19,426 nucleotides of DNA. Origin: Chloroflexota bacterium. GTDB taxonomy: Bacteria; Chloroflexota; Dehalococcoidia; Lucifugimonadales; Lucifugimonadaceae. Both the position numbers and the translations under genes were made by a program. The stretch lies in assembly GCA_002730795.1 (NCBI GenBank), contig PCAX01000026.1, positions 1-19,426 of the forward strand, in the 5' to 3' direction. The notes under the pieces are model-generated. The model ran no database searches, was not told the DNA's origin, and was given only the letters and a program-made list of their open reading frames with translations. Of the stretch, positions 1 through 6,531 are shown in pieces. Every line of letters begins with the position of its first letter. The first letter of the stretch is position 1.

Positions 1-1
1 C

Positions 2-55
2 TCGACACCTAGACGGGAAAGACTGGAAATTATGTTTTTAGAAACCATCGTTTAA
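2..55 (+). CDS. Possible C-terminal end of an upstream gene (partial)
   Basis: A plus-strand frame is open from the window edge and ends at TAA (53-55), giving a 17-residue tail that reads STPRRERLEIMFLETIV. The tail is charged and then hydrophobic, which would be ordinary for a protein C-terminus, but it is too short to assign to a family. If real, it converges on metX. The remaining bases up to 173 are AT-rich and I see no convincing terminator hairpin in them. This could equally be a chance open frame. Confidence 0.2.
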   Translation, partial: STPRRERLEIMFLETIV

Positions 56-173
56 CCTTTACAAAATGTTTACTTTGCCAAGATTCACCCCTAGAGCAAC
101 ATGAATGTTCATTGTTACCGCAACTTCAACTAGCAATGAATTCTTTTATTACGAATCAATCAAACTAAATATT

Positions 174-1337
174 TTAAATTTCATTTTCTAGTAGTGATTT
201 GATATGAGGTGTAAAAAGATTAGGTTCTAACAAAAATGAATCATGCCCCTGTTTAGAATGTACAGTAATGTGAACATAGTGAACATTAGATTTTTCTAGT
301 AGGTTAGATAACTCATATTGTTGTTCAGGATAATAGCAAACATCGGAATCGATTGAGAATATCAAAAATTTTTGTTGTTTAGCATTATTAAATACTTCAA
401 ATTTAGTTTTGGAATTTGATTCTCCAACTAAATCAAAACGTTGCCATGCGTCTAATAGTCTCAAGTAGGAGTTAGCATCGAATCTTTCAGTGAATTGTTT
501 TCCTTGATGCAACATATATGATTCAATTTCACTACTTGGTTTGTACCAAGTAAATGCATCGGTCGACTTAATTACTCCAGATTTAGCTCTATTTTCTAAT
601 TCATTAAGGGAAACAAATGTTTTATGACCAATCATCCTTGCAAGAGCTAGACCGTTATTTGGATAAGCCGAATCGTAATAATTGCCTTCATTAAAATTTG
701 GATCGGTTTCTATCGCAAAAGCCTGTTCCAAATTTAAAATTCTTTGTAGCGGTGTTGTGTTGATTCCTGCGGCAATAGGTATAACGTTTTTAACTAAACC
801 AGGATACCTAGTAGAAAGACTGAGGCACATCATACCACCTATAGAAGCACCAATTACTGCATGCAAGTTAGAAATTTTCAATTTTCTTAATAAGCTTATT
901 TGGCTATCAACTATGTCTGATAAAGTTATTTCTGGAAACCTTGATCCATATCTTTTACCGTCCGATGCAAACGAAGTTGGTCCGGTAGATCCATAACAAC
1001 TTCCTATATAATTTATTGATAGTACAAAAAATTTATTTGTATCTAGGGCCTTTCCAGGTCCAATAAAACCATCCCACCAACCCAGATGCATTTCTTCATT
1101 CCATCTGGTATTAATATTGTCACCTTCAATTAAACCAGGACCTTCAATACTTTTTCCTGCCGCATGTTGACTACCAGTCAAAGCATGAAACAACAAAATT
1201 ACATTGTCTTTTTTGGTATTTAAATCGCCATACGTTTCGTATACGAGATTAATTTTTCGTATGAGCCCTCCATTAAAAATATTTAAGGAAGGCTCATCTA
1301 GCTCATTAATTTCTAAGAGCTCTCTATTAAACTTCAT
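174..1337 (-). CDS. metX: Homoserine O-acetyltransferase (MetX)
   Basis: This cytoplasmic alpha/beta-hydrolase-fold enzyme moves an acetyl group from acetyl-CoA to the hydroxyl of homoserine, which activates it for direct sulfhydrylation to homocysteine. The 387 residues match the usual MetX length. The N-terminal FHALTGSQHAAG block (about 50-61) is the MetX oxyanion-region signature. The nucleophile elbow is GASIGG with Ser165, the likely catalytic Asp is Asp332 in SIDSDVCYYP, and His365 sits in QGHDSF near the C-terminus, so the triad is complete. The gene starts 15 bases after the metY stop on the same strand, so the two are almost certainly one transcript, with metY first and the leader attenuator controlling both. 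Some members of this family acetylate serine or use succinyl-CoA. The metY partner makes homoserine acetylation most likely. Confidence 0.93.
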   Translation of the reverse strand: MKFNRELLEINELDEPSLNIFNGGLIRKINLVYETYGDLNTKKDNVILLFHALTGSQHAAGKSIEGPGLIEGDNINTRWNEEMHLGWWDGFIGPGKALDTNKFFVLSINYIGSCYGSTGPTSFASDGKRYGSRFPEITLSDIVDSQISLLRKLKISNLHAVIGASIGGMMCLSLSTRYPGLVKNVIPIAAGINTTPLQRILNLEQAFAIETDPNFNEGNYYDSAYPNNGLALARMIGHKTFVSLNELENRAKSGVIKSTDAFTWYKPSSEIESYMLHQGKQFTERFDANSYLRLLDAWQRFDLVGESNSKTKFEVFNNAKQQKFLIFSIDSDVCYYPEQQYELSNLLEKSNVHYVHITVHSKQGHDSFLLEPNLFTPHIKSLLENEI

Positions 1338-1352
1338 TTCATCGGATATATG

Positions 1353-2633
1353 CTAAACGGACTTTTGTAATGCTTGGTCAAGATCACTAAGAATATCTTC
1401 GCTATCTTCTATCCCTGGAGATAATCTTACTAGATCTGGAGTGATTCCACCGGCAATTTGTTGCTCCTCTGATAATTGAGAGTGGGTTGTTGTTGCGGGG
1501 TGAATTGCCAGACTTTTAGTATCCCCAACATTTGCAAGGTGACTAAACAAATCTAACGAATCAATGAATTTTCTACCAGAATCACTACCACCTTTAATTC
1601 CAAATACTACCAGTGGACCACCTTTCCCTTTCAGGTACTTTTTGTTTAACTCATATTCAGAATCGTTTTTCAATCCAGGATACCTAACCCAATCTACTCT
1701 GTCATGATTACTTAAAAATTCTGCAACTTTTAATGAATTTTCACAGTGTCTATCCATTCTCAATGAGAGTGTTTCTATACCTTGCAGGAATGTCCAAGCG
1801 TTGTCTGGGGAAATACATGCCCCCAAATTTCTTAATGGAATAACTCGCATTCTCAAAATATAAGCAATAGGTCTTAATTCCTCAGGGATATCCAGTGCCC
1901 ACCTTACATCATGATAACTTGCTTCTGGCTCGGTCATTAGAGGGAATTTTCCATTAGTCCAATCAAATTTTCCTGAATCCACTACGACTCCTCCAATTCC
2001 ATTTCCATGACCGCCTAACCATTTTGTCAATGAATGAACCAATATATCTGCCCCAAAATCTATAGGTCTTTGAAGATATGGAGTTGTAAACGTTGCATCT
2101 ACAATTAAAGGAATTCCATGATTATGTGCAATGGTAGAAATCTTTTCAGTATCAGCAATATGTAGAGCCGGATTACTTACAGTTTCACAAAATAACAACT
2201 TTGTTTTATCAGTGATTGCTTCCTCAAAGTTCGATGGATCGGTAGGATCAACCCATTTAACTGATATTCCAAATTTAGGAAGAATATCGTTAAACATAGT
2301 GTACGTTCCGCCATATAAGTCATTTGCGGAAACAATTTCATCTCCATTTTCGCATATATTGACTATGGAATTGAAAACACCGCTTGTACCAGAAGCTAGA
2401 GCAAGTGCGGCGGCTCCCCCTTCTAGAGCTGCTACACGTTCTTCTAAAACTCCTTGCGTCGGATTCTGAATCCTAGTGTATATATTTCCTAAAATTTTTA
2501 AAGCAAATAAATCTGCTGCATGATCTGTATCGTTGAATGTATACGAACTTGTCCTGTAAATAGGAACAGCCCTAGAATTGGTATCACTATCAGGCTGGTG
2601 ACCAGCGTGAATAGCTAATGTGTCGAATTTCAT
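1353..2633 (-). CDS. metY: O-acetylhomoserine sulfhydrylase (MetY), PLP-dependent
   Basis: This is a fold-type I pyridoxal-phosphate enzyme of the Cys/Met metabolism family. It condenses O-acetylhomoserine with sulfide to give homocysteine, bypassing cystathionine. The 426 residues are typical of MetY; cystathionine gamma-synthases are usually nearer 380-400. The N-terminus (TLAIHAGHQPD) is characteristic of MetY, the YTRIQNPT segment (52-59) contributes to the phosphate-binding site, Asp179 in LIVDATF should pair with the PLP ring nitrogen, and Lys204 in SLTKWLGGHG is the Schiff-base lysine. The ATG is preceded on the minus strand by AGAAAGG at 7 bases. It is first in the metY-metX operon and lies directly behind an intrinsic terminator in its own leader, so expression is probably set by transcript attenuation. 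Confidence 0.95.
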   Translation of the reverse strand: MKFDTLAIHAGHQPDSDTNSRAVPIYRTSSYTFNDTDHAADLFALKILGNIYTRIQNPTQGVLEERVAALEGGAAALALASGTSGVFNSIVNICENGDEIVSANDLYGGTYTMFNDILPKFGISVKWVDPTDPSNFEEAITDKTKLLFCETVSNPALHIADTEKISTIAHNHGIPLIVDATFTTPYLQRPIDFGADILVHSLTKWLGGHGNGIGGVVVDSGKFDWTNGKFPLMTEPEASYHDVRWALDIPEELRPIAYILRMRVIPLRNLGACISPDNAWTFLQGIETLSLRMDRHCENSLKVAEFLSNHDRVDWVRYPGLKNDSEYELNKKYLKGKGGPLVVFGIKGGSDSGRKFIDSLDLFSHLANVGDTKSLAIHPATTTHSQLSEEQQIAGGITPDLVRLSPGIEDSEDILSDLDQALQKSV

Positions 2634-2648
2634 AATTTTTCCTTTCTT

Positions 2649-2676
2649 AAAAAAAAGCCCCAGTAAGTTACTGGGG
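2649..2676 (-). terminator. Leader intrinsic terminator (attenuator) before metY
   Basis: Read on the minus strand, CCCCAGTAA and TTACTGGGG form a perfect 9-base inverted repeat around one central base (as RNA, an 8-bp stem with a 3-base loop). It is followed at once by eight U residues (positions 2656-2649). This is a textbook rho-independent terminator, yet it sits between the upstream leader and the metY ribosome binding site, in the sense direction. A terminator in that place stops transcripts before the operon unless it is disrupted. The divergent gene on the other side runs away from it, so it cannot be that gene's terminator. Confidence 0.78.
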
Positions 2677-2722
2677 TGAATTTACATTTATTAAAAATTA
2701 ACTAATTAGATAACACCCCTGT
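2670..2722 (-). promoter_or_regulatory. Candidate antiterminator in the metY leader
   Basis: On the minus strand ACAGGGGTG (2722-2714) can pair with CACCCCAGT (2678-2670), leaving one A-A mismatch in nine pairs. The second arm overlaps the 5' arm of the terminator, so the two hairpins exclude each other. This is the switch geometry of riboswitches, T-boxes and leader-peptide attenuators. The 274-base gap (2634-2907) otherwise holds AT-rich sequence with no recognisable SAM-I riboswitch core and no true T-box sequence. The ligand and the sensing domain are unknown to me. Confidence 0.5.
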
Positions 2723-2907
2723 AAGGAATGCACATACAAATGCAATTTTTTGAAATTATTTTATGCATATAATTATTAGCCTTTCATTAAACTTTGCACA
2801 ATAATATCATCTCTCAAAGCATTACGACGGGTTATAGAACCATCTTAAAATATCTAATATGGTTATGTTGCTACTGGGAATACAATCAATAAAGACATAA
2901 TAGATGA

Positions 2908-3393
2908 ATGATAACTGAGTATACAAAAAAAGATCTTCTTCATATTCTCAATGTAATTAACGATGCCGCTTTAAAATATAAAGGCGTAATTCCTGACAGT
3001 TGTTGGAAAGAACCTTACATGCCGGAACAAGAGCTCATCAGTGAATTTGATAATGGTGTTCGTATATTCGGGTATAAAAAAAACAACATACTAGTTGGGG
3101 TAATGGGAATTCAGGAAGTAGAAGATATTACATTAATAAGGCATGCATACATATTGTCCGGCTACCAAGGAATAGGTATAGGAAAATCATTATTGCAATA
3201 TCTATTTAAGATTAATAGGAGCTCTAGCATGCTTGTTGGCACATGGCAAGATGCAACTTGGGCAATTAGATTTTACATAAAAAATAATTTCGTTCTCCAT
3301 ACAAGAAAACAGACAAATCTATTGCTTCAAAGGTATTGGCAAGTCCCTATAAAGCAAATGATCAATTCCGTGGTATTAGAAAAATTGTCCTAA
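2908..3393 (+). CDS. GNAT-family N-acetyltransferase
   Basis: This 161-residue protein is the length of a single GNAT domain and should use acetyl-CoA to acetylate an amine. The substrate cannot be told. The acetyl-CoA pyrophosphate loop is QGIGIGK (87-93, the Q/R-x-x-G-x-G/A signature), preceded by the beta-4 strand around RHAYIL (79-84). The segment TWAIRFYIKNNF carries the usual C-terminal FY of motif B. The N-terminal stretch with IPDSCWKEPYM (28-38) and GVMGIQ (64-69) suggests a distinct conserved subgroup of GNATs. It is divergent from metY and shares the 274-base leader region with it. No strong Shine-Dalgarno sequence is visible before the ATG. The tRNA fragment begins 22 bases after its stop. 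Confidence 0.85.
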   Translation: MITEYTKKDLLHILNVINDAALKYKGVIPDSCWKEPYMPEQELISEFDNGVRIFGYKKNNILVGVMGIQEVEDITLIRHAYILSGYQGIGIGKSLLQYLFKINRSSSMLVGTWQDATWAIRFYIKNNFVLHTRKQTNLLLQRYWQVPIKQMINSVVLEKLS

Positions 3394-3396
3394 TAT

Positions 3397-3422
3397 TTTG
3401 TAAGTAATAACTAACTTACAAA
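3397..3422. repeat. Perfect 9-bp inverted repeat with 8-base spacer
   Basis: The arms TTTGTAAGT (3397-3405) and ACTTACAAA (3414-3422) are exactly complementary and are separated by AATAACTA. The right arm covers the anticodon loop of the tRNA-Val 3' half. Because no U-tract follows on either strand, it is a poor terminator. Two 8-13 bp inverted arms around a 6-8 base spacer is also the layout of a tyrosine-recombinase core site, which suits its place at an apparent integration scar. This reading is inference. Confidence 0.5.
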
Positions 3423-3459
3423 CAAGAAGTCATAGGTTCAATTCCTGTACCACCCACCA
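3415..3459 (+). other. 3' half of a tRNA-Val (UAC), attachment-site remnant
   Basis: From 3415 the sequence reads as the second half of a valine tRNA: anticodon loop CTTACAA (anticodon TAC), 3' anticodon strand ACAAG, variable loop AAGTC, T-stem ATAGG, T-loop TTCAATT, T-stem CCTGT, acceptor strand ACCACCC, discriminator A and an encoded CCA ending at 3459. The T-stem pairs fully (one G-U). The matching 5' acceptor strand (GGGTGGT), D-arm and 5' anticodon strand are absent upstream, where the GNAT gene lies instead. It is therefore not a functional tRNA. Fragments running from the anticodon loop to the 3' end are what tRNA-targeting integrases duplicate on insertion, so this is probably one att site of a past or present element. 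No integrase gene is in the window. Confidence 0.75.
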
Positions 3460-3590
3460 ATCTCAAATTCAATTGAAGCACTTACCCTTTTTTTTCCTAA
3501 TTTTACGAAATTAATGCTCTATCTATGCCCTCTGAGGATTTAACTGCCTTAAAAACAGGTACTGACGAATTAATAACTTTTTTAAACCTC

Positions 3591-3677
3591 TTATTTTTTT
3601 CTGGTGAAAAACCAACCAATAATAATCCCAATCAAAATGGAACCAGCCAAAACGATAAATACATCACCAATACTCAT
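3591..3677 (-). CDS. Tiny single-pass membrane ORF, possibly frameshifted
   Basis: A minus-strand ATG at 3677 opens 28 codons whose product is one hydrophobic helix (residues about 6-24, with IVLAGSILIGIIIGWFF) followed by TRKK, as in a small signal-anchored protein. The frame stops at TAA immediately after a run of seven A residues. If one A of that run is skipped, the frame stays open for about 29 more codons (to TAA at 3505-3503), adding a basic tail of roughly 30 residues. No good ribosome binding site is seen. It may be a real small protein, a decayed gene or a sequencing slip in the homopolymer. The rest of the 428-base gap between 3394 and 3821 holds the tRNA fragment and AT-rich sequence. 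Confidence 0.28.
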   Translation of the reverse strand: MSIGDVFIVLAGSILIGIIIGWFFTRKK

Positions 3678-3736
3678 ATGCTATTTTTATCAACTCTTAT
3701 CATTATTTATCCAACGATGTGATAATTACTGGCAAG

Positions 3737-3763
3737 AAAAAAACATCCCATTTTTCTGGGGGA
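3737..3763 (-). terminator. Weak intrinsic terminator after sulfatase 1
   Basis: On the minus strand, CCCA (3760-3757) and TGGG (3750-3747) flank a GAAAAA loop, and seven U residues (3743-3737) follow three bases later. The stem is short, so this is a modest candidate. Its position, about 60 bases after the sulfatase stop, fits. Confidence 0.4.
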
Positions 3764-3821
3764 AGTCATTGGTTTATAGAAGGAGTGTGGAAAGTTCTGA
3801 TACTGTTTTTGGGGATGAGTG

Positions 3822-5300
3822 TTACTCAAATAAAAAAGAGTCATCGTTTTTTATTTGCCAACGAATAAGTTTTTCTTTCATGGACCGTATAGTTTCTTGA
3901 TGTTTTGGTTCATTAAATAAATTTTGTTCTTCATAGGGATCTTTATTTAAATCAAATAGTTCCCCATTGTCATTTAAAGTCAAGTTTAATTTCATTCGAT
4001 CAACAATTATTGATCGCCTGGGATTTTTATTCAGTCTATTAATTTGATCAGAACCCAAATTTCTATCCTCTACAGTCCCCGTACCGTTCCATTCAATAAA
4101 AACTTCATTTTCCAGAAGATTTCCATCTTCAAATACCGAGCTTTGGTCTTTACCTTGAAAATGATTTCGGGATGGTTGGTTCATTAATCCAAGAAACGTA
4201 GGTACCAAATCAATATGGCTGAAATTGCCATCTATACGTCCGTTCTTTTTCCATGGAATTTTTATCAGCATAGGAACTTTTACTGATTCTTCGTAAAAGG
4301 TCCGTTTTTCTACAATTCCGTGGTCGCCCATCATATCCCCATGTTCGCTGGTAAAAACAACTATAGTTTTATGATCTAATTTAGAATTTCCAATAGAGTC
4401 CAATATTTTGCCCACCATATCGTCAACCAGAGTGATATTTGCAAAATAGTCTGCTCTGGCTTTCAACCAACCTTTTTTGGAAGAAAAATCTTCACCACAT
4501 GTAGCGAGGTATGAATTCATATAATCATCGTTTGTCTGATTTTCTCCTTTCAAAAATGACGTATGATACTTCGCCCTTTCGATATTAATCCGTGAAACAT
4601 TTTGAGGTTCTTTTAAAAAAGTCGGACCTATGGGTAAAGAATTAGGATCATACATACCGTCATACGGACCTGAATATGGTGAATGAGGCTCAAAAGTACT
4701 AACATAAAGAATAAAAGGATTGTCCTTATTTCTGAAAATGAAATCTTCCGCTTTTTTTGCCAGGAAACTAGCCATTTGAAACTCAGCAGGAAGTTTTGCT
4801 CTATCTACCATACTAAAAATCTGTTTTCCAGAATTATTCGTCTGAGTTGGAGTAAACCCATTTTGTATTAACCAATCATGGTAATCACTTAGTGGGTATT
4901 CTATTTCAGATTGAGAAGGGTATTGTGTTTCTTCAACACTAATCCATTCATCCCAACCTTCTTTTTTAACCGTATCGGAACCCAAATGCCATTTCCCTAA
5001 ATAACCGCATTTGTAATCTTGATCCATCATTTGAGCAATAGTTTTGACTTCTTTATTCAATGGAATTAGATTTACTGTAGATCCAGCAGTATGTGGATAT
5101 AAACCTGACATAATTGATGCTCTAGCAGGTGCACAAACTGGCTGGGTAACATAAGCATTATCAAATACAAATGACTGGTCAGATAATTTATTTAAGTTAG
5201 GCGTATTTATCCACTTATTTCCGTAACAGGCCATCGTGTCAAATCTCTGTTGGTCGCTCATAATGAAAACCAAGTTTGGTTTTGTAACATCATCTTTCAT
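3822..5300 (-). CDS. Type I sulfatase (COG3119-like), cytoplasmic type
   Basis: This 492-residue sulfatase should hydrolyse a sulfate ester using a formylglycine made from a cysteine. The signature is CAPARASIMSG, with Cys56 as the formylglycine precursor and Arg60. Calcium ligands are expected from Asp16-Gln17 (IMSDQQRFD) and from the TSEHGD block (317-322), and LGKWHLG (102-108) and His206 in FEPHSPYS supply other active-site residues. Having Glu-His where classic arylsulfatases have Asp-Asn (TSDNG) puts it in the group with choline-sulfatase-like and related enzymes, and differs from the second sulfatase here. No signal peptide is visible, so it probably acts on an imported substrate. It stands alone on its strand, with a plausible weak terminator after it. 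Substrate unknown. Confidence 0.9.
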   Translation of the reverse strand: MKDDVTKPNLVFIMSDQQRFDTMACYGNKWINTPNLNKLSDQSFVFDNAYVTQPVCAPARASIMSGLYPHTAGSTVNLIPLNKEVKTIAQMMDQDYKCGYLGKWHLGSDTVKKEGWDEWISVEETQYPSQSEIEYPLSDYHDWLIQNGFTPTQTNNSGKQIFSMVDRAKLPAEFQMASFLAKKAEDFIFRNKDNPFILYVSTFEPHSPYSGPYDGMYDPNSLPIGPTFLKEPQNVSRINIERAKYHTSFLKGENQTNDDYMNSYLATCGEDFSSKKGWLKARADYFANITLVDDMVGKILDSIGNSKLDHKTIVVFTSEHGDMMGDHGIVEKRTFYEESVKVPMLIKIPWKKNGRIDGNFSHIDLVPTFLGLMNQPSRNHFQGKDQSSVFEDGNLLENEVFIEWNGTGTVEDRNLGSDQINRLNKNPRRSIIVDRMKLNLTLNDNGELFDLNKDPYEEQNLFNEPKHQETIRSMKEKLIRWQIKNDDSFLFE

Positions 5301-5544
5301 AATTAATTTATTATACGAAATGACCGCACTGTGTATGGTGAGCTTATCTTGGTGTTCGCGGGGTATTACTGTCTTTTACCCAGTCACTTTTCCCCCCAAC
5401 TTTATGAAATGTATTCCCTCTAGTCCCTGATTTTATATTGTGTTCATCAATAGTAGTAAGATATGAATAAGGGAATATGTGGATGGTTAAAGAGACAGAT
5501 AAAACAAAGATGTACTATAGAAAGAAAAAGAGTAAAAATTTTGT

Positions 5545-5868
5545 ATGAAAAATGTTCAAGCAATACTATTAGGGTTGGTCATAGCTTTAGGGGTTATATA
5601 CGCGGTATATAACGAACAAAGATTCACGGTAAATGAAGTGAGAATTGTAGAACTTGAGAAAACAGTAGAGTCTCAAAAGGAATTACATGCGTTCTCAAAA
5701 GAATTCGCTGATAATACCTTACTGGAGTTTCAAAGCGTACAGGAGTGGGGAGACGGTATTACTGAGGCTGTAAATGATAATAGGGAAGCATTAAAAATAA
5801 TAATGGAGGGGTTGGAGACATTTAATGAACAAATTACTCGGGAATTTCAAAAGCTTAATCAAGGGTGA
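5545..5868 (+). CDS. Small membrane-anchored coiled-coil protein
   Basis: The family is not one I recognise. The 107-residue protein begins with MKNVQ and then one hydrophobic helix (residues about 6-22, AILLGLVIALGVIYAVY), which looks like an uncleaved signal anchor. The rest is highly charged and helical: a likely coiled coil around 28-60 (EVRIVELEKTVESQKEL) and a second helical stretch at 80-106. It would sit in the cytoplasmic membrane with the soluble part outside, or inside if inverted. It lies 36 bases before dhaL on the same strand and could be co-transcribed with it, although a functional link to the kinase is not evident. The ribosome binding site is weak (AAGAG about 12 bases from the ATG). 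Confidence 0.65.
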   Translation: MKNVQAILLGLVIALGVIYAVYNEQRFTVNEVRIVELEKTVESQKELHAFSKEFADNTLLEFQSVQEWGDGITEAVNDNREALKIIMEGLETFNEQITREFQKLNQG

Positions 5869-5904
5869 TAATTGAGCAGTAATTAATGAACGAAGAATAA
5901 GACA

Positions 5905-6528
5905 ATGGATGCAGAAAAAATATTTAATGCTTTAAATCAAATAAAAATATCGATAGATCAACACAAAGATGAAATAGAAAAATTAGATCAAGAGATTGGC
6001 GACGGGGATCATATATTTAATATTCAAAGAGGAATTAACGAATCATTAGATTTAAAAGATGAATTAAGTGGACAAGCCCCTAACGAGGTGCTAAAAAAAA
6101 TTGGCATTAAGATTATGACAACTGTAGGTGGATCTTCAGGAGCATTATTTGCTACGTTGATAATGGGTATGTCAAAAAAATACAGTAGTGAATTAACAAA
6201 TCAAAAAAATATCGCTTCAATGTTCACTGAAGGTGTTAACGCAATGAAAAAAAGAGGTAAGGCTGATTTGGGTGAAAAAACAATGTTAGATGTTCTTATT
6301 CCCGTATCTATTGAGCTTGAAAAATTATCTGATCAAAAAGACGTAAAACTCGTCGCTGGAAACATAAAAGAAGTGGCAGAAAAAGGAATGTTATCTACTA
6401 AAAATTTAATAGCAACAAAAGGAAGAGCTTCTTTTTTAGGACAACGTTCTAAAGGGCACATTGATCCTGGCGCAAGATCTTCTCAATTAGCTATAGAAGC
6501 TATCTGCAATACAATTATAAATGCATAA
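5905..6528 (+). CDS. dhaL: Dihydroxyacetone kinase nucleotide-binding subunit DhaL
   Basis: DhaL binds Mg-ADP/ATP in an eight-helix barrel and passes phosphate to the ketose held by DhaK. The 207 residues match the family. Three aspartates that hold the two magnesium ions are in place in LDQEIGDGDH (Asp28, Asp33, Asp35), the GGSSGALF loop (75-82) contacts phosphate, and the KADLGEKTMLDVL stretch (119-131) is the conserved adenine-side motif. Ile37 replaces the common Gly after the GDGDH motif. The dhaK gene starts three bases after the stop, so the two are surely co-translated. With no DhaM phosphocarrier here, the pair may use ATP directly, as in two-gene ketose or tetrulose kinases. The gene order is dhaL then dhaK. 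Confidence 0.9.
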   Translation: MDAEKIFNALNQIKISIDQHKDEIEKLDQEIGDGDHIFNIQRGINESLDLKDELSGQAPNEVLKKIGIKIMTTVGGSSGALFATLIMGMSKKYSSELTNQKNIASMFTEGVNAMKKRGKADLGEKTMLDVLIPVSIELEKLSDQKDVKLVAGNIKEVAEKGMLSTKNLIATKGRASFLGQRSKGHIDPGARSSQLAIEAICNTIINA

Positions 6529-6531
6529 AAA

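Noticed and set aside
682..996. Open frames antisense to metX, metY, sulfatase, dhaK and acyltransferase genes
   Set aside because: These are reflections of well-supported genes in other frames, with no starts or motifs of their own.
2701..2880. Possible SAM-I riboswitch or T-box in the metY leader
   Set aside because: The SAM-I core sequences are absent. The GGGGTGTTATC arm matches only part of the T-box sequence and lacks the TGGN bulge that must pair with the tRNA end. Only the terminator/antiterminator is supported.
3525..3900. Plus-strand open frames across 3525-3722 and 3604-3900
   Set aside because: They have low-complexity products, overlap each other and the sulfatase end, and have no ribosome binding site or family features.
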